Positions 12,278 through 23,499 of a stretch of 64,000 nt of DNA are shown in pieces. Each line of letters begins with the position of its first letter. Position 1 is the first letter of the stretch. The position numbers and the translations under genes were made by a program. The notes under the pieces are model-generated. The model did no database searches and was not told where the DNA came from. It saw only the letters and a list, made by a program, of their open reading frames with translations. This DNA comes from Callipepla californica brunnescens (taxonomy: Eukaryota; Chordata; Aves; Galliformes; Odontophoridae), in assembly GCA_023055505.1 (NCBI GenBank), contig JALIRH010000001.1:12085467-12149466 (forward strand). The letters are read 5' to 3'.

Positions 12278-13852
12278 CTGCAAGGCAACGCAGGGCTGTT
12301 AGCTCATGGACCCCTCGTGCTGCCTTCCTGGCAGAGCTAAGGAAGGGAACAGTTCTGAAGTTCTCACAGCTTGATCTCCAGAGTTAACTTGTTTAAAGCC
12401 GTCAATATTCACACCCAGAGAAAGACTTCAGTGCCTGTTCATGTGGCTATGCTATTAATTCTGCAGTTCCTGGCTGCTCGTACCATGTGATTTTTGATAA
12501 CTGCTTTCTAAATCTGGTTGGGAACTTTATTGGTCAATGGAACTTTTGAGCCAATTACACTTTAATCAAATCAAACCGCAACAAAAAACCCTCACGCAAG
12601 CTAACTCCCCTCACTCTTTCCCCACTCTGATCATCACTATTTGTATCAGCTGAATGAAGACGTTAGTCCAGATCTTGGAGGATGAACTTCAAGATGTCAA
12701 GGTCCCAGGGTAATTTGGTACAAAGCTGAAGTGTAGTTCATTTTCAGTTGAGCAAACACTTGGGTTGCCATAACGCACAAAGCAAGAGGCACCTTGACTC
12801 TTAAACCAGGCAGATGTTGGGACAGCACAAGAGTATGTTGGTCACATGCTTTTCCAATGGCAATCTGTCTGTGGCAAAGATAGCAGCTCACAAGGACCCT
12901 ATCTGCTCCTGTAATATTCCCAAAGAATGAATGACGGACAAACTGCTTGTGCCTCTGCAGTGACCTTGGCACAGTGTGGCACACAGCACCAGACACTCTC
13001 TAAGCATACCTAAAGTCAGTGGCTGGCCACTAACTGCAGCTAAAATTTCCCTGTGCTGATTTCCACCATCGTAAAAACACCCCACTGTTTCTAGTCCCAG
13101 TGCTCCTGCTCACTGACAGGAACGTTCTTGTTCCTTTGTCCCGTCCATGTCAGTCTGTGGTGCCAGTTCCATCACAAAACCTTTCCCTGGGACACACCAG
13201 TGGAGCCCGGCGGCTCAGCAGTGTCACGCAGCTGTGGGGCTTTAGTGATGGTTCTTCCCATTGGCCAAAGGGATAAACAAGCAGTGTCTACATAGAGAAG
13301 AGTGAAAATCGTGCTCCCCTCCCCATTTTGGAACACACGTTTCTCTTTATTGCTTATGTTATGACTATTTTTTTCTTTCCACTCCTGTAGTATGAAGTGC
13401 TGATTGCACATGAAGTGATGCTGCAATACTTAATGGTGCTCACGTCGGCGGCTGGGCTGAAATCAGCGAGCAGACCTCAGAAGAAAGGTGTATGAGCAAG
13501 GCCCTCGGACTACCATTCCATCCGAACACAAAGCCCCTGCTTCTGCGTAAATCTCAGCCGTTCCATCATCGGCTCACACGGTGGGAGCGCTACGTTTTAA
13601 AGCGATTCCCGCTCAGCTTGGGGCGTGAGCAGATTTCTACCTGCGAGCGAGCACCTTTCAGCAACCACACGTCACCCGTTTAGCAACCGCGACGCAAGTA
13701 AGGGCGCAGCAAGCTCAGCCTAAGAGCTAACATTTCAACACAGTTAAAGTGGAACTACTTCAGGGCGCGGGAGCGCGAAGCAGAGGATGACAGCAGGTAG
13801 CAGCAGCTGGGGCTGGCAAGGCGGGCATCCCCCGGGACGGGCCGGCACTCAC
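12278..13852 (-). other. WNT16: WNT16 intron 2 (1.6 kb)
   Basis: A GT-AG intron between exons 2 and 3, phase 1. Apart from rising GC content towards 13.5 kb as the CpG island approaches, I see nothing specific in it. Confidence 0.85.
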
Positions 13853-14094
13853 CGCTGCTCAGCTGCTGCCCGAAGGCGGCGGGCGGGCGGCGCGGGGCGG
13901 CGGGCGGCGGGCGGCAGTCCCAGCGCTCGTGTCGGAACTGGCTGCGGCACTCCTGGAGGCCGAGGCGCGCTCCCTCGCGGATGGCGGGCACCAGCTCCGG
14001 CTTCTGCACGCACAGCTCCTGCTGCGCGGGGCTCAGCGGAGGGCTGGAGCAGCCCGGCTTCTCCTGCCCGCCGGCGGCCGCGATGCCCAACCAC
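13853..14094 (-). CDS. WNT16: WNT16 coding exon 2: N-terminal Wnt domain
   Basis: The exon encodes residues 31-110 (242 nt, phase 2 in, phase 1 out). The acceptor is CTTCTACAG and the donor is CG followed by GTGAGT. It contains the conserved Wnt block [23 protein letters not shown] (residues about 69-90), the most diagnostic Wnt motif in this part. After WDC there is a proline/alanine/arginine-rich stretch (about residues 91-103) before FGQQLSSG, the point where WNT16 proteins vary. The exon is very GC- and CpG-rich because it lies inside the island. Long plus-strand open frames here are by-products of that composition. Confidence 0.95.
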
Positions 14095-14174
14095 CTGTAG
14101 AAGGAGCTCCGTCAGCTCCGGGACCGGCGGACCCGGCTCCGATCCCCTCCCCGCTCCCTGGCCCGGCTACTCAC

Positions 14175-14263
14175 ATCCATGTGCCGTCAGCGGCGCCGGG
14201 GCAGAGGGCGAGCAGCATCGCCGCCCGCAGCAGGCTCCGACCGAGGGCGGCCCCGCGCCCCAT
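14175..14263 (-). CDS. WNT16: WNT16 coding exon 1: start codon and signal peptide
   Basis: The exon encodes residues 1-29 and two bases of Met30. The start is the ATG at 14263; it has G at -3 and G at +4, a good vertebrate initiation context. The protein opens MGRG and then has a hydrophobic leucine/alanine stretch (about residues 11-22) followed by PGAADG, a classical secretory signal peptide with cleavage likely near residue 27. The next in-frame Met is residue 16, inside the signal core, so the upstream ATG is the better choice. The exon ends ACATGGAT before the donor GTGAGT. Joining to exon 2 rebuilds the TWMWLG segment typical of WNT16. An out-of-frame ATG lies 10 bases upstream. Confidence 0.9.
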
Positions 14264-14273
14264 AGCCGCGCAT
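14187..14273 (-). promoter_or_regulatory. Upstream ORF overlapping the WNT16 start codon
   Basis: An ATG at 14273, 10 bases before the WNT16 ATG and in another frame, opens 28 codons and ends with TGA at 14187-14189 inside exon 1. Its context is weak (T at -3, C at +4), so leaky scanning to the main ATG is expected. It can matter only if transcription starts upstream of it, which was not established. Confidence 0.4.
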
Positions 14274-14610
14274 CGAGCCCCCTACTCGGCTCCGTCCTCC
14301 GCGGGGACAGCCCGGGCCGGCGGGGAGGGCGGCGGGCGGGGAGGCATCGGGAGAGCTTTATTCCCTTCAAGGTGAGAAAGTTGGGCTTGATGCTTTCCCC
14401 CGGCTCGGTCCCGGCTCTGCCTCCCCCGGCCTCGCATTGGCCGCACGGGGAGCGGGGCGGGCCGGGGCGGGGAGCGGGGTACTCCTCACAGCACCTCACC
14501 GCTCCGCACCGCTCCGCACCGCCGCCCGCCCCTCCGCGGGGTTCTTCTCTCCCTTCGTGACTACGGTTCCCGTGGCGGTGCTGGGGGAGTGCAGGAGGCG
14601 CGGGGCGGAC

Positions 14611-14666
14611 TGCAGGCACTGGGCTGCAGGCACTGGGCTGCAGGCACTGGGCTGCAGGCACTGGGC
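14611..14666. repeat. Perfect 4 x 14 bp tandem repeat in the WNT16 promoter region
   Basis: The unit TGCAGGCACTGGGC is repeated exactly four times, 348-403 bp upstream of the WNT16 start codon at the edge of the CpG island. A shorter duplicated motif, GCTCCGCACC twice, is at about 14500-14520. Perfect copies suggest recent expansion and possible length polymorphism. Confidence 0.95.
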
Positions 14667-17600
14667 CGCCGTGGCTTCACGCATAGATAGGACGCCCAAG
14701 GAGCGCTGGTCGTAGAAGCCTTTTTTTCCCCACACGTTTTATTTGAATTTCCCGATGCTTTCGAGGCGTTAGCTAACTGGCCCGAGATCCAGCATCGCTG
14801 CTCGTTTGCTTATCCTGTTAATTTCATTCTAAGCCTTATCAACTACTAATTTAGGATCTGTTAATCGCTTGTGCAAAGTCTCGTGCCGAAAGCCACCATC
14901 GGCCCGTGCTGGCAGCATAATAAATCATCTCAATGGATAGTTTTTAAGAGCACAGCATGCAGAGAAATAATCACATGAATGCGGTGTTCACCCTGCCTGT
15001 TCCCCCAGTGGATCTACTGAGGTACTCCAAGAGTGTTGGCTGGGGTATAGTCAGAGCCATAAAGCTGTCTCCTTCCTACTTCGTGTTTGTTTGCTAACTC
15101 TTTAAGGGTCTCCACATCACCACTGGTGCTGGGCAGATTCCACATGACCCAACAAGTCATTTAAAGCTTCCATCGCAGCTGGTTTCTCCCCTCTAAATTG
15201 CAGTCTGGAGAACATCTTTTAGTTGCAGAGGAACTTTATTCAGAGTAAGGGAAGGGATGGAGGACCACTCTGGGACACAGGGACAGGCCTGGGCCAGCCA
15301 AACTGCATGGGCTGTGTCAGGGAACTACCCAGTTATCCCTCACTACTGTTTCCTGGAGTAATTCAAAGCCCTGACCCGACAGTGCTGTATTTCTCATTCC
15401 CTTCTTGATCTACTTGTTGCATTTATCTGCTCTTCTGATTATTTTTTTTCCTGCCTGTTGTTTTAACTGGCTTCTCTTGCTTTCTCTCTCTATCTCCATC
15501 TTTTTAGTTCATGTGGGACTTTTCATTTTTAATTCCTATATTTGAGATTTGGTCTAGAAGCTGCAGAATCCTATGTTTCTAGTAACAATTTATGTAAAAA
15601 TTTAATTAAAACAGCAACACATTGATTTGAAAAATTCCAATCCTACTTCTGTAATGTTTTATCTAAGACAATTTAAAAATTCTCTTTGGGATCCCATGCG
15701 CTGGGATCTGATTTTGCCTACATTCTATGCTGCAGTAGCCATTAAGTAGTTAAGAAAATGTCTTGACCATATACACTGGTGCAGAGTGAAACTGCAATTT
15801 GAAGGGCTGATGCTAAAGAATAAATATTGTGAGGGACCTCTTGAGATCATTCAGTTATTCCTCTATGTAGGATTGGAAGCAGGACAAATTTTTTCTGATT
15901 TTAAGAAGTTTGGATTACTGTGTATGTTTGTCCTAGCCCACCATCTGCCTCTCTTTCCATCAGTTTCCACCACCATCCCTCTGCCCGCAGACCCGCACCT
16001 CCTTTCTGGCTGTGGAGACCCCAGCCTCTTCCCTGCTCTTGTTCCCATTTTTCTCTCTGCCATTTGCATCATCTCTGTGTGTTGCTCCCTGGACAGCAGC
16101 AGCACAGCCAGGAGTGGTTGGTGCTCCAGAGTGCCCTGTGCAGGAAAGCCCTGCCCTCCATCACAGACAGCATTGTCAGTGTGGTACAGAGACTACAAAC
16201 AGGGGTCCAACAGAGGTCAGGTACTGAGCATGATTCATCAAAAATCAATAAAAATCAAGGAAGATAAATCTGGTTTATTGCTTATCTTACATTCATTGTC
16301 CAAGGTGGAGCTTTCTTTGCCTATTCATTCTAAAATGCCCAAAGTTTTCCATTTTAAAAAGAAGACAATAAAATGTTGAAGAAGAAAAAAGAAGGAAATG
16401 TGTCACAGTGGAGTGGTGTTTCCTGACTGGACATTTATAAATGTGGTATTTAGTTATGATTAATGTGATCCTGACAAAGTAGGTTACAGATACGTAATTA
16501 TTTTTTATTTTATTTTATTCTGTGTTAGTTAAAGAAAAGTACTCCACTGTGAAGAATCTGTATAAATAAGTGGATCACTCAGCAGACAATATACCTGGAA
16601 GAAGGACTAAATATCTTTTAATACAGTCAGTGATTCCTGTTGTCATCGTAAACAAGGCCTGCTGTCCCATTTACTAGGCACAAGAGCTTCTAAAGTTAAA
16701 CACTTCAAGTTTACCTAAACAAGTCACCGCCTTTGGAAGTCGTTTGGAAATCATTTCAGTTCAAGTGATTTTCCTTGTCCTGGAAATTCTGATGCCCAGC
16801 AGAGGCACCTGAATGTCAGTACCACACAGCATTCTGCATTATCGTACCCACACACATGAGCCCTACTGCCCAGTGGGGACAGCGTCCCCTTATCTTAATG
16901 AAGGGAGCATGAATCCTGTCTTCCAAACAGAAGTATCGCCCATATTCTCTAAATAAGATCATTCCTTCAGGTATGAAATTTATTGTGAGTGGTGGTACAG
17001 ATTATGGCCTTCTAACTCATAAATGTGTTTTCAGACCACCTCTGGTCCACCATGATGGCATTTACCAATACCAGGAGTCTGGAAGATGTTGAGATCAGGC
17101 CCTGAAGGAACTATTTCAGCACAAGGTGTTGTACTCAGATTCCACATCTGTTGGCAGCAACAAGAGCTCATCTGAGGAAAATTCCCAGGCTGTTTCCAAG
17201 TATGGTGTACCAGCAGAACCAGAGTGAAGGATGCAGTGCTGCTCAGCCTTGACCATCCTCAGTTGGAAGGGCTCCACAAGGACTGTTGAGTTGCTGGTTT
17301 TAAACAGCTGTGAACCCACCTGCCACTGAAACATTCATTGCAGGGCTGTACCCTGATGGCACAGTGTGCTCAGCTCCCAGCACACAGATCTGTGCACTGG
17401 GCACATGAAAAAGCTGGTGGGCCCAACCCATCGCAGCCTCCCCTTGCTCTTGTCTCTGCCTCCATCTCCTTACACCGTGGCTGCAGGAGGAAACAAAGGT
17501 GTGCAGGGAGACCTGATACCTCAGGACAGGGTTCCCAAGACCCCCAGTGCAATATCTGTGAGGTGATATCTCAGCAAACAAGTCTTAGGCCTTCAATTTC

Positions 17601-17712
17601 TTATAATAGAATTGATTGAGTTGGGAGGGACCCTTAAGGGTCATCTAATCCAACCCTTGTTGTGAACAGGGACGCCTACAGCTCAGAGCCTGGTCCAGCC
17701 TGAAGTGCTGCT
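17601..17712 (-). mobile_element. CR1 LINE 3' fragment
   Basis: A reversed CR1 tail (TAATAGAATTGATTGAGTTG, then GGGAGGGACCCTTAAGGGTC and CATCTAATCCAACCC) about 110 bp long. The right boundary is approximate. Confidence 0.8.
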
Positions 17713-19109
17713 GGCAAATTCTGTTCTCTGACACAGACAGTCTAAATGTTGATATTGTCTAGAGTTACTCCAGAGAGATATTTTTTGGCACGCCTATATT
17801 AAGCAAAATGTGTCAAGGGAACGCTGATAAGGCTTCAAAGCATTACTAAGAGGGGTGTGAAAGATGCAAAAAAAAAAAAAACAAAACAAAACACCACAGG
17901 TTTTAATTCTGACTCCACCCACATCCCACTTACTACTGAAAATTAACATTAGTCATAACATCGTAGGTAATAGCACTGCACTTTTATACCACCTATAGAT
18001 TTATATTGTTGTCTTGAGAATGGGAAATACTCTAGGAGGTGTGAGAATTCCTAACATTTGGCTCAAGTTTTTCATACTTAAATTGCATTTTTTAATTTTT
18101 AACATAAGTGTATGAGATTGGAGGGTTGCTTCTGGTTAGTGTTGCTGGACTACTTGGAGGTTATGAGGTAGTCTGACAAAAAAAAATAGCCTCACTGTAT
18201 GAAAGAACTTGAGTGAGGTTGGAGGGGAGGAGAAGTGATCCTTATGTAGTTTTTAAATCACTTGTCAGGCTCTTCCGAGGGTGTAGCACAACTACTCTGC
18301 TGCTGTATGTGAAATTCTGCTTTATACATGGGTTTCTAAGGTGAGCAGGATAAGATGCCCTGTATGTGTGCACAGTAATGTGAGTGATGCTGCATGTTAG
18401 GTACAGAGCAGGTAAAGATACTGCTCCTCAAAAGCGATGCTGTCCATAACAGTTTATATTCCTGCCCCAGCTGTTAATTTGTATTAATGCTTTCCACAAA
18501 ACATTTTCATTGCAATAGTTTTTGCTGCATGATTGGCATGCACAGAGCTATTGCCATCCTGCAATGATGAAAGAAATGAGATTCAGAGAGGTGTTTAACT
18601 TGTAGGTGTCAAACAGTACATCGTCATCAAAACCACAACTTGGACTTGAGCTTTTCATTGCTCATTCCATGCCTAGTGAGTTACTTATCCTTTGAGATAA
18701 TTTTATAATTGAATCAGAAGAGTCCACTCTTTAGTTCTTAGAATGTAAAGCAGGCACTCAGCCTGTTATATCCTCTTTCATCTAGGCAATGGTGTGCATC
18801 CAGTCCACAAGCATTGGGTCAAGTCGTCAGCCTCCTTTGCACCCCAGGTGTGAATTTACCTACATCGCCAATTTCTGAAGGAGCAAACTTAGGGAGAATC
18901 AGGAGAACACGCACAGAACACTTGTCATCACTTGCTACCTGCAGTGTAGTGGTGGTAAGAAGAAAGAACAAATGACCTCATATTTCCAGTTCACAGTTTT
19001 TTCAAGTTATGTTGCAGCAGTTAAAACATCCCAACCATGGGATTCAAATAAATCACGACCCACCCTTTGTCCCAGTTTCAATGATCTTGCCTGTTTCACC
19101 GCATGTAGC

Positions 19110-19365
19110 TAGTGATAGGACTAGAGGGAATGGCCTCAAGTTGCTCCAGGGAAGATTCAGGCTGGATGTTGGGAAATACTACTTCTCTGAAAGAATGGTC
19201 AGGCTCCAGAATGGGCTGCCCAGGGAGGTGGTGGAGTCACTGACCCTGGAGGTGTTCAAGGAACATTTGGATGTAGTGTTGAGGGAGATGGATTAGAGAG
19301 AACAATTGGTGATGGTTGGATTGGATGATCCTGTATGTCTTTCCAACCTTAACAATTCTATGATT
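19110..19365 (+). mobile_element. CR1 LINE 3' fragment
   Basis: Plus-oriented CR1 sequence: GGCTGGATGTTGGGAAATAC, then GGGCTGCCCAGGGAGGTGGT, then GGAGGTGTTCAAGGAACATT, and the 3' tail TTCCAACCTTAACAATTCTA. The open frame over it reads as degraded CR1 3' sequence and is not a host gene. Confidence 0.92.
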
Positions 19366-21222
19366 AAATTTTATATTGTCTGCCTCAGCACTTCTCCTGC
19401 AGTCCATCAATAATCCTTGTTACCACTTAACCACTTTTTGGTGGATTAAAAAAAAAAAAAGTCATACAGCTGTGGTCTATATAACCCAAGGCCTACATAA
19501 AAATGTGTCTCTTCGCCAAGGGTGAATGTAACAGGCATTAAAAACAAAGGTGCCAGAAGCTCCTTGGTAAGAAAGTAATCTATCCCTTCACAAAGGTTCA
19601 TTTTTAGATCAGATAGTTACAGGTCATCTCAAAGTAGCAAGTTTTGTATTGCTTCCTGTTTTTTTTCTTCAGTTAGCTGTGGAAAGACTGAATGTTTTAA
19701 TAATCTGTAGAAATATCAGCTCTTTCTCTGAACTTTACTAAATCTCTAGTTTTAGTGATACCTTCTTCCAGTCGTCACATGGCATATCCTATTCAGACAC
19801 ACAACAGTTTTAAAGGACATAAACAGAGCACCCTGAGGCATTGGATTTGTTTCACAATAACATAAAATCTCTGTGCATTCTATGTCCTCCTCCAAAAAAC
19901 ATTACTGACACCAAATTTCATCTGCCAAAAAGTTAACTGTTTCCTGAGCCACCTTTTTACTTCATCTTGTTGGCAATCCACTCTTTCTTTGTAACATTTT
20001 TTTTTTTTTTTTAAATTCTGGAACGTGCACAGGAATATTTGAATCCCCTTAAACCTTTAGCACCATTGTCACGGAGCATCTTTCAACTTTGGAAATGTCA
20101 CGCTTATTTTATAGCTGCAGCTGTGGTATTTATGCACTGTTGCACAGGGCACAGCGGTTGTGGTTTAAAATGTGTGTAGCCACAGGCAGAATGCCCAAGT
20201 CTTCAGGGTTTAGGCTGCCCCCAGCTTGTTGAACTCTGCTGAACTGGCAAGTTATCAAAGAGCTGAGGTCTGACATCTCAGCAACTTTGTAATAGCACAG
20301 ATCTAGACCATTCAAAATAAGTAAGGCCGGTGGGATAGGTTGGGTTCTTTGGAGATGTTTTGTGGTGTTATGCCTTTTTCTCTGGTACTTTCTGATTGTG
20401 CTAATAATTATTTGAAAATTTTAATTTCACCTTTTGAGATACTGAGTGTTTGAAGAGCTGCAACATGCCTTGGGATTCATCTTGAAGAGCAGGGCAAAGT
20501 GCTCACCACCCATCCCCCTTCAGGACTTCGGGGACCATCCTGGGAGAGACAAGGGTGAGGTAGGTGTCCCCATGCTGCCCTGGAGAGTGCAGGTGAACCC
20601 AGATCTTCACAAACACCAGACACCCCGACAGAGGAGCCTCATCTCCTGCTATGTGTGTGTCAGTCCTGGTCCCTGACAACCCCTGTCCATCCAGCAGAGA
20701 CTGGGCTGCAGCCAGAGGGCTGGGAACTCTCGTCCCCTGCAGTCGCTTTAGTATAGAAAAGATTCCCCAGATGAAGCGTAAAGGAACTCACAAACACAGC
20801 TGTAAGATGAAGTGCTGCGGTGTCATAAAGATCTGTTTTTAATAGTGCACACAGTATTGAGTTTCCCTCTTAAATGTACAATTTATTTACAACCTTAACA
20901 CCAAGTTAATGACTTCTGTCTAGAAATTAGACACATTTTTATAGTTTCAATATGCTCACAGCAAATGCTTTCAACTCTTATTACTGCTCAAAAAATTCAA
21001 TTATCTCCTGATTCAGAACTGTCTTCTTTTTAGGTAGTGAAAGGCAACAAAGAAGACTGTCAAGTCCTTTAATTTCTACTTTGTGTAAATATTGATCTAC
21101 TTTATGTCCTAAGTATCCCTAGCAGTTGTGTAGAATTTAGTCTCTCATCCACCTTCCCCAGCTGTGTTTTGTACTTTTGTGTGTGAAAGCCTGATAGGTG
21201 CTTTGTTACAGTTGTTTTTTTT

Positions 21223-21239
21223 TATATATATATATATAT
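21223..21239. repeat. TA dinucleotide microsatellite
   Basis: A run of alternating T and A directly follows a run of nine T. Confidence 0.9.
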
Positions 21240-23064
21240 CTACCGTTGCAGAAGCAAATAGGAACTACTTTTGAATAATGAGATTTGAATGTAAGCTATG
21301 TTTAATTACTGAGAATTTTGTCCTAATGTGGGATTTCCCGTGGTTCAGTGGAGCATAGGCCTTCTTTAGCTGAACCACACAACCTGAGGCAGTCTGCAGT
21401 GTCATCTGCAAAAGTGGCAAGGGGGTCCATTCACTCATGGACAAACTTAAAGATGACATGGACCAAGAAGCAAAAAAAAGAAGGCAAAATGAAGAGCCTG
21501 TGCTCTAGAAGGGGTCATCAAAGTCTTTACTTCATTTTGTGTTTTTCAGTGCTTTTTTCACTTCTTTGACTTATGTCATTATAAAGAAGAGTGAAGAAAT
21601 GTGCACTTCTCTATCTACCCGTCAGGCTGCCCAGGATATCACCACATGCCAGCCAAAAATACAGCTGATTCTGTTGGAAAAAATTACAAAGCAATTGAGT
21701 CTGTGTTTTGAAGTGTGACTAAATGAACATGTAATTAAAAGCTATCATTTATGTATAGGAAGCTTGAGTGTGTGATTCAGGTGCAAAAACATATGAAAGA
21801 GAATTCGATATGTTTTTTGGTTTTTTTTGTAGCTGTCAAAACTATTCTGTCACATTGATTTTGGAGTACAGAAACTTTATTTTTATTTTTATATTTGAAA
21901 TGAAAATTATCAATGACAGTAATGTCTTTATTAATATTCTCCTTCTGGAAAATGTAGAAACTGAGAGCGAAAAAAATACACTGACAAAACTAAAATAAAA
22001 GCATAAACTGAATTTAAAGGACAGAGAGAAAACAATTTTCAGATGGTTTTACCAAAAAGGATGACCTATTAAATTATAGAAACTGGCAATGCTAAAGTCT
22101 AGTTCAGCGTATTTAGTTGAGATATCAAAATACAAAGGGTCGGTTGAATCAAATATATTCAAAATTAAGAGGAACGTATTCTCAGGTCTGGTTATAAAAT
22201 GCAGAGCTTGCAAATATTTCTTGGAGTCTCTATTATTTGATACCTGTGACTACTTCCAAGGAACTAAATGGCACTGGCTGTGTAGGACAAATAAAGCAGA
22301 AAAATAAGTGCCTGCTGAATAGAACTCTATCAGACTATATGTACTTCATATGAACATAACAGAGAAGTAGGTGTCTGCTGGGTCAGACCCCTGCAGCAAT
22401 TTTGTAGGACAAAGTTTCATTGTATTATTTCTGGCTATAGAGGGACTGTATATTAACTTTAAATTTACCTGCCTTTCAAAAATAAGCAAACTGTTTCTTA
22501 AAAAAAGGATCAGATGTAAAACTACTCCCTAGCTACAAAATCTGTGAGTTTCAGAAAGTGGCCAGGAGCTATGGAAATGACTTTTTTATAGAAGTAAGCT
22601 TTAAGAGACTTTAAGCTGTATGCTGAGGTGATGTGTTACAAGGGAGACTGCTTTACGGTAACACTCCTGAGACCACTTCCACATGTGTGAGTGTGAGAGT
22701 CAGTGCAATTTGTGCACCAAAATCCAGAATCTGTGTTGCAGGAATACAACTCTGCCTATTTAAAACAGAGGTCTCCACTTCACCAACATGAAATTTCCCC
22801 TCCTTTAGTACATAGTCACTTTATTAGGACCAACTAAAGAGGAGGACGACTGTGTAAATGCTTGATGTGTATTTTTACCTCTACAGGAACAACGAATATT
22901 AAAAAGATAGGTGGGACACATTTTAGCTTTTTTAATTTCCCCAGTCTTTGTTTTTTTTGATACCAGTAGCCCTCTCTGCTATGAGAAAGGGCATACCCAA
23001 CAGAGATTTGATGGAATTTGTGCACTGGTGAAAAAACAAGGGAAGTGAGGGAAGAAGTGGCTCT

Positions 23065-23467
23065 TGTAAAAGGGCATGGAAAGCTGAATGCAGTCCTGCC
23101 TCTCTTTAATGTTCATCTAAGGGAATACAAGAAAGTATATTTAGAGCAGAAGCTGTGGGACAGGATAAAAAGCATGAGAAAGGAAGGCTGAGAACCGAGG
23201 ACGCTCCAGAAGAAAAGGAAAACAAGTCCAAGTAAATTGTGTGATGGCAGGCTACAATTGGAGGAAGAGTGTGTGGCTTGGAGCGACTCATGACCCTGAT
23301 TGGATAAGCGCCTGTGTGCATGGCTAAGGACTGCTTTGGGGAGCATTTTGTTGACTTGTAAAGGAAAGTTGCAAGAGGAAACTTGTGAACGTATATAAGT
23401 GATGTTAAAACCTGTAATAAAGAATTTGAATTGTCCATGCCTCAGACACTTCATTCATCTTCTTACA
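23065..23467 (+). mobile_element. Candidate solo LTR of an endogenous retrovirus
   Basis: The segment has LTR-like order: a reversed CCAAT box (GATTGG, 23298-23303), a TATA box (TATATAAG, 23392-23399), a polyadenylation signal (AATAAA, 23416-23421) and an end in TTACA. A TGTAA at 23065 could be the matching start, giving 403 bp with short inverted ends. No internal retroviral coding sequence, primer-binding site or clear target duplication was seen, so it would be a solo LTR. The start is uncertain and the class cannot be named. The final 20 bases are tandemly repeated. Confidence 0.45.
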
Positions 23468-23487
23468 ACTTCATTCATCTTCTTACA
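23448..23487. repeat. 2 x 20 bp direct repeat
   Basis: A 20 bp unit beginning ACTTCATTC and ending CTTCTTACA occurs twice in perfect tandem, followed by ACTT of a third. It overlaps the 3' end of the candidate LTR. Confidence 0.9.
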
Positions 23488-23499
23488 ACTTTTCCTTTA

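Larger units (their letters stand above)
5267..14263 (-). other. WNT16: WNT16 gene, four coding exons, complete coding sequence
   Basis: The four exons are 14175-14263, 13853-14094, 11991-12277 and 5267-5731. Their phases match (89+242+287+465 nt = 361 codons with stop), giving a 360-residue protein, close to the 365 residues of human WNT16. WNT16 is a secreted, lipid-modified Wnt ligand that binds Frizzled receptors. In vertebrates it acts in cortical bone homeostasis, joint and haematopoietic development, through canonical and non-canonical branches (established knowledge). Assignment to WNT16 rather than another Wnt rests on the overall sequence I recognise (for example LGIA near the N-terminus and the TDVHTCK end) and on tandem linkage to CPED1. 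All introns are GT-AG. Expression is probably driven from the CpG island over exons 1 and 2. Transcription start and 3' end are inferred, not seen. Confidence 0.95.
13780..14700. promoter_or_regulatory. WNT16: CpG island over WNT16 promoter, exon 1 and exon 2
   Basis: This is the only clearly CpG-dense, GC-rich stretch in the window. It spans exons 2 and 1 and about 430 bp upstream of the start codon. On the minus strand a CCAAT box is at 14436-14440 and GGGGCGGG-type GC boxes are at about 14452-14478. An AATAAAG sequence near 14354-14360 is only a weak TATA candidate, so a dispersed CpG-island promoter is the better reading. A perfect 14 bp minisatellite lies at its upstream edge. Confidence 0.8.

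Noticed and set aside
13787..14560. 257-residue plus-strand open frame, with other long frames in the same area
   Set aside because: It runs antisense through WNT16 exons 1 and 2 in the CpG island. The Ala/Gly/Arg/Pro-rich translation reflects GC content and shows no domain.
15786..16379. 197-residue plus-strand open frame
   Set aside because: No recognisable domain, no splice context and pyrimidine-rich low-complexity sequence. It is long but isolated.
19009..19296. 95-residue plus-strand open frame
   Set aside because: Most of it is CR1 3' sequence. The first third is unrelated flanking DNA.
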